Position numbers and translations under genes: made by a program. The notes below the pieces were generated by a model. It did no database searches. It saw only the letters and a list, made by a program, of their open reading frames with translations, and was not told the origin of the DNA. From Methanosarcinales archaeon (GTDB lineage Archaea > Halobacteriota > Syntropharchaeia > Alkanophagales > Methanospirareceae), in the NCBI GenBank assembly GCA_003661125.1, contig QMVO01000044.1, forward strand, positions 1 through 9,635: a DNA stretch of 9,635 nt, written 5' to 3'. Below are positions 1-5,956 of the stretch, in pieces (position 1 is the stretch's first letter; each line of letters begins with the position of its first letter).

Positions 1-2
1 GG

Positions 3-104
3 ATGCTATATTTAAATACCCCTGCTTCCACTCCAAATGTTGCGCTGATGGATTACCACCCTAACCATTATTGCAAGAATATCGCATGGAAAGTTTTAAA
101 ATAA
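3..104 (+). other. Short open frame of doubtful meaning at the window edge
   Basis: An ATG-initiated frame of 33 codons ends at a TAA at 102-104. Because only two bases precede the ATG, it could be the 3' end of a gene that begins outside the window. The product would be hydrophilic, with a His/Tyr/Asn-rich middle (MDYHPNHYCKN) and a basic end (WKVLK). I recognise no family. A TATA-like stretch (TATTTAAATA, 8-17) lies inside it, so the sequence may equally be promoter DNA. No ribosome binding site can be seen because the window starts here. Confidence 0.15.
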
Positions 105-180
105 AGGGTAGCTATACAAACACAAAGAATTTAATTCTGGAGCAATTCTTTTTAAGAGGAGTAAATAAAAAAGGAGAAAT

Positions 181-184
181 GGAG
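181..184 (+). promoter_or_regulatory. Ribosome binding site for the DUF362 gene
   Basis: GGAG lies 8 nt before the ATG at 193 and fixes that start. A second AAGGAG at 171-176 is too far from this ATG. It sits only 2 nt before an out-of-frame ATG at 179, which would encode five residues and end at TGA 194-196, overlapping the start. In the gene's own frame a TAA at 166-168 precludes an earlier start. Confidence 0.6.
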
Positions 185-192
185 ATAATCAC

Positions 193-1326
193 ATGACAAA
201 ATCCAAAGTAGCGGTGTTGAAGGCGAACCCAGGAACAATTCTGGATGATTACAAGGAATTGATGCATCTTGCCGATTACGAGAACTTTTTACCAAAAGAG
301 AACAAAACGGTAATAAAACTCAACCTCTCATGGAGTTTGTATTATCCCGCCTGCTCTACCCCGCCTTGGCAGCTTGAAGGTGCTTTAAAGACTTTAAGAG
401 GGGATAATTATAAGGACATTATAGCAGTAGAAAATCAAACGGTGGTAACACATCCGTGGAAAGGCGCCTACTACAACAAATGGCTGCCAATTTTGAATAG
501 ATATAGCGTGGAGTTCCAACCGCTGACAGATGTTGAATGGGTTCCTTACGAGCCAAAAACCGAAATGCTGGCGATGCACGACATCTTTGGCGAAATCTTA
601 ATTCCAAAAATCTTTCTCGGGAGCAATATAGTTCATCTGCCCACTGTCAAGACACACGGACACACCACGACCACTGGAGCGATGAAAGACGCCTTTGGCG
701 GCTTAATTCCAAAATACCGACATCACGCTCATAAGAAAATACATGAAATTCTTGTTGATTTATTAGCGATTCAAAAAGAAATCCATAAAGGGCTATTTGC
801 AGTAATGGATGGTTGTGTTTGCGGGAACGGGGCAGGTCCAAGAACGATGGAGCCGTTTATTGGAAATGTGATCTTAGCAAGCGAAGATCAGGTTGCGATA
901 GATGCCGCAGCAGCGAAAATCATGGGTTTTGAGCCATTGGAAATAGATTATATCAAAATGGCGCATGATCGTGGATTATGGATGGGGGATGTAGACCAAA
1001 TTGAAATAGTTGGCATGGACAGAAGAGAGTTTGAAGCGCTAAACTTTGGTTTCAGAGTTAAGAAAAGTCCGATAATTATGTGGGACCAGATTTTTAGGAA
1101 GAAAACCGAAAATACCAAATGGTTGCATCGTCTTTTGTTCTATTCTCCCGTATTCAAAACATTCATTTTCGCTTCTGAATTTTATCACGACTGGTTCTGG
1201 TATCCTGTAATTGGGAAAAGAAAAATAAAGCAATTTATGAAAACTGATTGGGGCGAGCTATTCAAAAAATATCCTTATGGAGGTTTTCCTGAATATAAAG
1301 CGGTGAAGGAATGGGATCCTTATTAA
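193..1326 (+). CDS. DUF362 domain-containing protein
   Basis: This 377-residue protein matches the DUF362 family, whose biochemical function is not established; some members carry 4Fe-4S clusters. Visible family hallmarks are the N-terminal Rossmann-like segment with KTVIKLNLSW (about 38-47), the KTHGHTTTTGAMKDAFGG block (153-170), DGCVCGNGAGPR (206-217), and the DQVAIDAAAAKIMGF block (232-246) followed by RGLWMGDVDQIEIVG (260-274). There is no ferredoxin-type CxxCxxCxxxC cluster anywhere. From about residue 290 there is a tail of some 88 residues rich in Trp, Phe and Tyr (for example FYHDWFWYPV), which I do not recognise. There is no signal peptide or clear membrane helix. The gene stands alone on the plus strand, convergent with EF-2, and the gap between the two stop codons is about 110 nt. 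The start is supported by GGAG 8 nt upstream. Family assignment is secure; the function is unknown. Confidence 0.9.
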   Translation: MTKSKVAVLKANPGTILDDYKELMHLADYENFLPKENKTVIKLNLSWSLYYPACSTPPWQLEGALKTLRGDNYKDIIAVENQTVVTHPWKGAYYNKWLPILNRYSVEFQPLTDVEWVPYEPKTEMLAMHDIFGEILIPKIFLGSNIVHLPTVKTHGHTTTTGAMKDAFGGLIPKYRHHAHKKIHEILVDLLAIQKEIHKGLFAVMDGCVCGNGAGPRTMEPFIGNVILASEDQVAIDAAAAKIMGFEPLEIDYIKMAHDRGLWMGDVDQIEIVGMDRREFEALNFGFRVKKSPIIMWDQIFRKKTENTKWLHRLLFYSPVFKTFIFASEFYHDWFWYPVIGKRKIKQFMKTDWGELFKKYPYGGFPEYKAVKEWDPY

Positions 1327-1355
1327 AATGATTTAGTTTAAAAGTATTTATAAAT

Positions 1356-1433
1356 GTGGTATTCCTCGTGGTTGTATTCATAGCTGGCACGTTTATCGGG
1401 GGATATATATTGGAAGTCGCAATGAAAAAATAA
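1356..1433 (+). other. Mini-ORF resembling one transmembrane segment (possible gene remnant)
   Basis: A 25-codon frame with a GTG start encodes a very hydrophobic stretch (VVFLVVVFIAGTFIGGYIL) followed by EVAMKK and a stop. The frame is open back to a TGA at 1329-1331 but contains no ATG or TTG before the GTG, and no ribosome binding site precedes it. The composition is that of a single membrane helix with a positive tail. The motif IAGTFIG also occurs at residues 397-403 of the TraB-family protein encoded at 8110-9393. It may be the tail of a lost membrane protein gene, a very small membrane protein, or chance. Confidence 0.2.
1425..1433 (-). terminator. T-rich transcription terminator of EF-2
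   Basis: On the minus strand, 4 nt after the EF-2 stop codon, the sequence reads TTTATTTTTT (T6 at 1430-1425) with no strong hairpin. Oligo-T tracts of this kind are the usual intrinsic terminators in Euryarchaeota. The call rests on position and composition only. Confidence 0.45.
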
Positions 1434-1437
1434 AGTG

Positions 1438-3624
1438 TTACGACACGAGCTCACTTGCCTTTGGTATCTCCAACTTCATCCCCTTCCTTTTCCTCACTTC
1501 CATCACCTTCTCGCCGAACAGATTTGGAGGTATAGGCTTAAAGCCAGCGAACTCGGTGCTCCAAAGCGCTCGCCCTTCGGTTGCAGACCTTATGTCACCA
1601 GCAAAGCCAATCATCTCTGCGACCGGCGCTTCTGACTTCAAGGAAACCATATCGCCTTCGGTTTTTATGTCCAATATCTGTCCTCTTCTGCCCTGTATCT
1701 CGCGAGTTACATTCCCAAGCAAGTTCTGCGGTATATTTATGAACACTTCCTGTACAGGCTCAAGGAAGGTAGGCTTGGCAAGTAGCATAGCAGCACGTAT
1801 AGCATTTCGCACCGCGGGAATAACCTGCGCAGGTCCTCGGTGTATCGAATCCTCATGCAGCTTCACATCCATCAACTTTACTTTTACACTCCGACATTTC
1901 TCTTTTGCTAAAGGACCGTTCAGCATCACGTCCTCGAAACCTTCCTGAATCAGCTCCATCGTCTCTTGCAGGTACTGAATTCCTTTTGTCATATCGATCA
2001 GCACATTACCCTCGATGATATTAACGACCTTCTTTGCTTCTTCTTTGGTCATCCCCGCTTCTATCAGCTTATCTCGCATCAAAACCTTGTCTTTACCAAC
2101 GGTTATCCCCTCACTTCGTATCTTTTCTACTACCTCCGCACCCAGAGGTTCGACTTCAAAATAAAACTTGTTGTGCCGGTTAGGCGATTTCCCTTCCACG
2201 GGACCTGCATGCCCTTCCACCGTTTCACGATAAACAACAATCGGAGGAGAAGCAATTATGGGGACACCTTCATCATGCTCTATCCGGTGCGTGATTATTT
2301 CAAGATGCAATTCACCCATTCCCGAAACTAAATGTTCACCTGTTTCCTCGTTTATCTCTACGCGTATCATCGGGTCTTCTTTCGCCAGCTTTCTGAGCAC
2401 TTCTATTAGTCGAGGCAGGTCCTTCGTGCTCTTCGCTTCCACTGCGACCGTAACAACAGGCTCACTGTAATGCTTTATACTTTCGAATGGAACCATCTCA
2501 ACAGTAGAAAGCGTAGAACCTACCACAGCATCTTTCAGACCTACAAGAGCCGCTATGTTACCAGCAGGCACCCTATCCACTTCTACACGTTCCTGTCCCT
2601 CAAAAATCCCCACCTGCTGAACCCTGTTCTTTTTATACAAGCCGGATATGAACACTTCGGTGCCTTTTTCCACGGTTCCGCTGAAAAGTCGCCCGGTTGC
2701 AACTTCCCCTGCATGGGGGTCCACAGAGATGCTGGTTACCATAAAAGCAACATCCCCTGTTCTATCACATCTTGCCATGCTCTTGCCTATCTCGCTCTCT
2801 GCATCTCCCTCCCATATTACCGGCACTCGATACTTTTGCGCTTCTACCGGATTAGGCAGATGCTCTGTGATCATATCAAGAACAGCTTCATAAGCAGGAC
2901 ACTTGACCGCTAATTCGCGCATGTTATTCTGCCGGCAGTACTCGAAAACCTCCTTAAAGCCAATCCCCGTCTTCCGCATGGTTGGGACGCTAATAGCCCA
3001 GTTATACAACGCGGAGCCAAAAGCGACGTTACCTTTTGCTGCATCTAATTTCCAGTCCTCGAATTTATCCTTCTTCATTCCCTGCATCAGTTTGTTTACC
3101 TTATCTATTATCCTACCGAGTCGGATGTGCATCTCCTTTGCATCTACTTTCAGCTCGTTTATCATCCTATCAACTTTGTTAATGAAAAGAACGGGTTTCA
3201 CATTCTCTTTCATCGCCTGCCTTAGCACGGTCTCGGTCTGCGGCATAGCGCCCTCTACGGCATCAACAACCACCACGGCACCATCAACGGCTCTCAACGC
3301 CCTTGTCACATCGCCACCAAAGTCAACATGACCGGGTGTATCAATAAGATTTATGAGGTGCGTCTCACCCTTGTAATCATAAACCATGGACGCATTTGCG
3401 GCAAATATCGTTATCCCCCTTTCTTGTTCCAGATAATAAAAATCCGTGAACAGTTGCTCCCCTGCTAATTCTTTCGATATTATCCCCGCTCCTGCGAGGA
3501 GGTTGTCAGTCAAAGTGGTCTTTCCATGGTCTATATGAGCGATGATGCCTATATTCCTTATTCGCTCTGTCTTGTCCATCAATACTTTTACCTTTTCCGC
3601 TGCTTTCCTTCCTCTTGTTGCCAT
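1438..3624 (-). CDS. fusA: Translation elongation factor EF-2 (aEF2)
   Basis: A GTPase that drives ribosomal translocation of tRNA and mRNA in the cytoplasm. At 728 residues it has the usual archaeal EF-2 length. The G domain shows G1 AHIDHGKT (29-36), G2 GITI (70-73), G3 DTPGH (95-99), G4 NKVD (149-152) and G5 GSA (203-205). Domain II starts near 285, domain III contains SGMGELHLEI (434-443), and domains IV-V fill the rest. The diphthamide loop EDSIHRGPAQ places the acceptor histidine at residue 595. This marks it as archaeal/eukaryotic EF-2 rather than bacterial EF-G. The first Met matches the family N-terminus (KAAEKVKVLM before the GTPase core) and has a GGTGAT ribosome binding site 6 nt upstream. 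It is transcribed alone, divergently from tRNA-Asp and convergently with the DUF362 gene. All GTP-binding motifs are intact; no frameshift is seen. Confidence 0.99.
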   Translation of the reverse strand: MATRGRKAAEKVKVLMDKTERIRNIGIIAHIDHGKTTLTDNLLAGAGIISKELAGEQLFTDFYYLEQERGITIFAANASMVYDYKGETHLINLIDTPGHVDFGGDVTRALRAVDGAVVVVDAVEGAMPQTETVLRQAMKENVKPVLFINKVDRMINELKVDAKEMHIRLGRIIDKVNKLMQGMKKDKFEDWKLDAAKGNVAFGSALYNWAISVPTMRKTGIGFKEVFEYCRQNNMRELAVKCPAYEAVLDMITEHLPNPVEAQKYRVPVIWEGDAESEIGKSMARCDRTGDVAFMVTSISVDPHAGEVATGRLFSGTVEKGTEVFISGLYKKNRVQQVGIFEGQERVEVDRVPAGNIAALVGLKDAVVGSTLSTVEMVPFESIKHYSEPVVTVAVEAKSTKDLPRLIEVLRKLAKEDPMIRVEINEETGEHLVSGMGELHLEIITHRIEHDEGVPIIASPPIVVYRETVEGHAGPVEGKSPNRHNKFYFEVEPLGAEVVEKIRSEGITVGKDKVLMRDKLIEAGMTKEEAKKVVNIIEGNVLIDMTKGIQYLQETMELIQEGFEDVMLNGPLAKEKCRSVKVKLMDVKLHEDSIHRGPAQVIPAVRNAIRAAMLLAKPTFLEPVQEVFINIPQNLLGNVTREIQGRRGQILDIKTEGDMVSLKSEAPVAEMIGFAGDIRSATEGRALWSTEFAGFKPIPPNLFGEKVMEVRKRKGMKLEIPKASELVS

Positions 3625-3630
3625 TCTCGT

Positions 3631-3638
3631 ATCACCTT
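3631..3638 (-). promoter_or_regulatory. Ribosome binding site of EF-2
   Basis: AAGGTGAT on the minus strand is complementary to the archaeal 16S rRNA 3' end (AUCACCUCC) and lies 6 nt before the ATG. It decides the start at 3624 over the internal Met at residue 16. Confidence 0.75.
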
Positions 3639-3667
3639 GTAGTTTTTTCTTTTTGTTTTGTCTTTTA

Positions 3668-3679
3668 TTTTATATAAGT
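3668..3679 (-). promoter_or_regulatory. TATA box for EF-2
   Basis: Minus-strand ACTTATATAAAA fits the archaeal TATA consensus. It lies about 45 nt before the EF-2 ATG, which would place the transcript start roughly 20-25 nt upstream of the ATG and leave room for the GGTGAT site. Confidence 0.55.
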
Positions 3680-3695
3680 AAGATATAAGTTAAGT

Positions 3696-3706
3696 ATTAT
3701 TATAAG
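3696..3706 (+). promoter_or_regulatory. TATA-like promoter element for tRNA-Asp
   Basis: TTATTATAAG on the plus strand is about 32-42 nt upstream of the mature tRNA-Asp 5' end, the expected distance if transcription starts within about 10 nt of the tRNA. The 113-nt region between EF-2 and tRNA-Asp would thus hold two back-to-back promoters. Confidence 0.4.
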
Positions 3707-3737
3707 AGACATTCTATCTAAGGATAGAGGAATAAAT

Positions 3738-3810
3738 GCCCGGGTGGTGTAGCGGCCTATCATTGAGCCCTGTCGAGGCTCGGACTCGGGTTCAAATCCC
3801 GACCTGGGCG
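3738..3810 (+). tRNA. tRNA-Asp (anticodon GTC)
   Basis: A complete 73-nt cloverleaf. The acceptor strands GCCCGGG and CCTGGGC pair over 7 bp with one G-U. The anticodon stem GAGCC/GGCTC (3765-3769 with 3777-3781) encloses loop CTGTCGA, giving anticodon GTC at 3772-3774. The T arm is TCGGG-TTCAAAT-CCCGA. The discriminator base is G73, as expected for Asp. CCA is not encoded; the next bases are TTG. It is on the opposite strand from both flanking protein genes and has its own promoter-like element and T6 terminator. Confidence 0.97.
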
Positions 3811-3838
3811 TTGAACTCAATTGTTAATGCAATTTCTA

Positions 3839-3844
3839 TTTTTT
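3839..3844 (+). terminator. T6 terminator after tRNA-Asp
   Basis: A run of six T residues lies 28 nt past the tRNA 3' end, just before the stop codon of the convergent pelota gene. A bare oligo-T run is sufficient as an archaeal terminator. Confidence 0.4.
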
Positions 3845-3853
3845 CACTCCCGC

Positions 3854-4990
3854 TCAAAAAATCGCTGAATTTTTAGCGGATACCCTAAATCTCAATATAG
3901 CTGCAATCCCTCCCAGTCCGTTAAGCCTCTTACCTGGCTCGAACTCCGTGCTGAACACTACTACATTGCCCCTCGATCTTTCTACATCCTTAAGCATACT
4001 TTCTATCTCTATTCTCTCCTTTTCTTTCTCTTCCTCTCTTATTCTCGGCAACATGAGCTTTTCATCACTCACAAGTAAAGTTTCTATTGCACCATACCGC
4101 AAAGCATTTTTCACTTCTTCTTTTCCATATACCGCCTTTCCGTCTTTCTCCTTGCTTATCTCTTCCATTAACCTATCCAGCAGCCTAACTTCACGTGTCA
4201 GCCTTTCCTCTCGCTTTAACCGTTCCACAGCTCCTCTTTTCAAAACTTCTAAAAATCCCGACATGCCTATCGAAGAAGTCTGCTCCATTCTCGTTATCTT
4301 CGCTAATTTCGCATCCTTTTCCTTCAAGAAAGAAAAGAAATCATTCTTTACAAAGCCAGGACCCGCAATGATTACTGCTTCCGCAGCTAAGGAAAGAAAA
4401 GAGTTTTTCAATTGGTTTAGCACATCGGAAAAAAAATCCTTTTTACTTCCCTCTCTTTTCCCTTTATCCATACCTTTACCCGAGCCATACCTTATTGAAA
4501 AAAGCTCATCCACACCATACTCTCTTACTATGCCTGCAACTGCCTCCCCTTCCTCTATGGTGACCACAATGACATCAGGAGAAGCAACGGCTTTTTCCGC
4601 CTCTCTTAGCCTTTTTAGCTGGTGTTCTTTCCATGTCTTAACGATGGAAAGCTCCGTACCGGGTTCGATGTTAAAGGTGTGATAAGAACCCAGCTCAGTG
4701 TCCAGCCCGCGCTCTATCACCCCTTTTATACGCAATCTGCGAGAGAATTTGTGAAATTCGACACTTTCAGCCCTTATGCCCAACCTAACAGGTTTTTTCT
4801 CTGTCTTATCCGGTCTTATCTTATCGGTTGCCTCTTCTAGCCTCCTGTGTGTAAGAGAATATACAAGGTCACCCGCTTCTATTACATGCTTGAGATGCCA
4901 TAAGTCGTCCAACGATTCGGGAAATAGAGAAACTTCCCCGCTTTTCCTTTTTTCCCCTCTCTCCTTTACCTTCTTTTTTAATACCTTCAT
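3854..4990 (-). CDS. pelA: Pelota homologue, mRNA surveillance and ribosome rescue factor
   Basis: Archaeal pelota (Dom34) recognises ribosomes stalled with an empty A site and, in known systems, works with aEF1A and ABCE1 to dissociate them. The 378-residue product has three eRF1-like domains. The N-terminal domain (about 1-125) carries FPESLDDLWHLKHVIEAGD (23-41). The central domain (about 130-260) carries IIAGPGFVKNDF (207-218) and TSSIGMSGFLEVL (238-250). The C-terminal domain (about 265-370) carries YGKEEVKNALRYGAIETLLVSD (288-309) and GKRLNGLGGIAAILRF (353-368). The GGQ peptide-release motif of eRF1 is absent, as expected for pelota. The central domain contains a Lys/Gly-rich loop (GSGKGMDKGKREGSKK, 169-184). 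The protein is slightly longer than the roughly 350 residues usual for archaea because of charged insertions and a short tail, SAKNSAIF. The first Met agrees with family N-termini, but no Shine-Dalgarno site precedes it, so the mRNA may be leaderless or nearly so. Confidence 0.97.
   Translation of the reverse strand: MKVLKKKVKERGEKRKSGEVSLFPESLDDLWHLKHVIEAGDLVYSLTHRRLEEATDKIRPDKTEKKPVRLGIRAESVEFHKFSRRLRIKGVIERGLDTELGSYHTFNIEPGTELSIVKTWKEHQLKRLREAEKAVASPDVIVVTIEEGEAVAGIVREYGVDELFSIRYGSGKGMDKGKREGSKKDFFSDVLNQLKNSFLSLAAEAVIIAGPGFVKNDFFSFLKEKDAKLAKITRMEQTSSIGMSGFLEVLKRGAVERLKREERLTREVRLLDRLMEEISKEKDGKAVYGKEEVKNALRYGAIETLLVSDEKLMLPRIREEEKEKERIEIESMLKDVERSRGNVVVFSTEFEPGKRLNGLGGIAAILRFRVSAKNSAIF
3856..3878 (-). 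terminator. Terminator-like hairpin plus T tract inside the pelota 3' end
   Basis: On the minus strand the last coding bases of pelota read CGCT-AAAAATTC-AGCG followed directly by ATTTTTT and the TGA stop. The 4-bp stem is weak, but the T6 run is the typical archaeal termination signal. The signal therefore lies inside the final codons (SAIF and stop). Confidence 0.3.
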
Positions 4991-5062
4991 TCATTAAAAT
5001 TTTTCTTTGAAAGAAGCTTTACAAAAAGAAATAGTTTTTTGGTGAACGCTATTTAGGAAAGG

Positions 5063-5869
5063 ATGCACAGAAGCACAAGACTAAAACCATTGATAGACAA
5101 CGCGGCAATGGTTGTGGAGAACGAATTTAAAACCCTGGTGATTGCTGACTTACATTTAGGTATAGAAGCAGAGTTAAGGCAAAAAGGAATAAATATCGGC
5201 AGTCAAACGGGGAAAATGTTAGAAAAAGCAATCACGTGCGTAAAAGAGGCTGAGCCTGATGTGATCGTTTTATTGGGTGATGTAAAACATGCAGTGCCAA
5301 AATTATCTTGGATGGATAGAAAAGAAGTGCCTTTTTTCTTGGCAGAACTGGCTGAGTATGCACCGGTATACGTGGTTAAAGGAAATCATGATGGGCATTT
5401 AAACAAACTGTTACCAGAACACAAGCAAAAACACAAGCACAAGGTATACATTAAAAGTACAAAAGGGTTCTTGTTTGATGGCGTCGGATACCTGCACGGG
5501 CATTCATGGCCCTCGCAAGATTTATTTTCTGGTGAATATATATTCATTGGGCATAATCATCCAAGGATACGACTTGTAAGTCCAAACTCGCATTATACGA
5601 GCATGAAACCGGTTTGGATTCGTGCTAAATGCGATTATGACGCGGTAAAGAAGCAATACCCGGAGCTAAGGATAAGCGACTGGAATGATCCATGGGTGAT
5701 AATAATGCCTGCGTTTAATGAGATATGCGGGGGTATTACTTTTAATTCGCCGAACAAAAGGCTTCTTGGACCCATCGCTTCGAAACTTCTTCGCTTAGAG
5801 GATATGGAAGTGTATTTGCTGGACGGCACATATATAGGGAGGGTAGAGGATTTGGAGGTAGCGTTTTAG
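5063..5869 (+). CDS. SbcD-related archaeal metallophosphoesterase
   Basis: A 268-residue calcineurin-like phosphoesterase of the small archaeal SbcD-related group. All metal-binding motifs are visible: ADLHLG (28-33; Asp29, His31), LGDVKH (71-76; Asp73), KGNHDG (106-111; Asn108, His109), YLHGHSWP (143-150) and FIGHNHPR (161-168; His164, His166). These predict a two-metal phosphoesterase; family members may be nucleases or phosphatases, and the substrate is not known. A conserved-looking MPAFNEICGG segment (215-224) follows. No Rad50/SbcC partner lies next to it, unlike true Mre11. An in-frame TAG at 5054-5056 limits the start to this ATG or later. The next Met (residue 16) would remove part of the N-terminal strand before ADLHLG. 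The purine run GGAAAGG abuts the ATG and GGTGA is 17 nt away, so no ideal ribosome binding site is present. Its stop lies 6 nt from the 3' end of the convergent tRNA-Glu. Confidence 0.92.
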   Translation: MHRSTRLKPLIDNAAMVVENEFKTLVIADLHLGIEAELRQKGINIGSQTGKMLEKAITCVKEAEPDVIVLLGDVKHAVPKLSWMDRKEVPFFLAELAEYAPVYVVKGNHDGHLNKLLPEHKQKHKHKVYIKSTKGFLFDGVGYLHGHSWPSQDLFSGEYIFIGHNHPRIRLVSPNSHYTSMKPVWIRAKCDYDAVKKQYPELRISDWNDPWVIIMPAFNEICGGITFNSPNKRLLGPIASKLLRLEDMEVYLLDGTYIGRVEDLEVAF

Positions 5870-5875
5870 TCACAG

Positions 5876-5950
5876 TGCTCCGCCGGGGATTTGAACCCCG
5901 GTCGTGGGCTCGAGAGGCCCGCATGCTTGGCCGAACTACACCAGCGGAGC
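5876..5950 (-). tRNA. tRNA-Glu (anticodon CTC)
   Basis: A complete 75-nt cloverleaf. The acceptor strands GCTCCGC and GCGGAGC pair perfectly. The T arm is CGGGG-TTCAAAT-CCCCG. The anticodon loop CTCTCGA gives CTC (5912-5914). The discriminator is A73 and CCA is not encoded. The anticodon stem CGGGC/GCCCA has four Watson-Crick pairs and a C27-A43 mismatch at its top. Its 5' end is 6 nt after the atwA stop codon on the same strand, and its 3' end is 6 nt from the stop of the convergent phosphoesterase gene. Confidence 0.96.
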
Positions 5951-5956
5951 AAAATT

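Noticed and set aside
2470..2913. Plus-strand open frame of 147 codons inside the EF-2 region
   Set aside because: It is antisense to a fully conserved EF-2 coding region, has no recognisable motifs, and open antisense frames of this length are expected there.
3948..4682. Plus-strand open frame of 244 codons opposite pelota
   Set aside because: It is a Ser/Phe-rich mirror of Lys/Glu-rich pelota codons. Pelota is clearly the real gene, and the mirror has no motifs or ribosome binding site.
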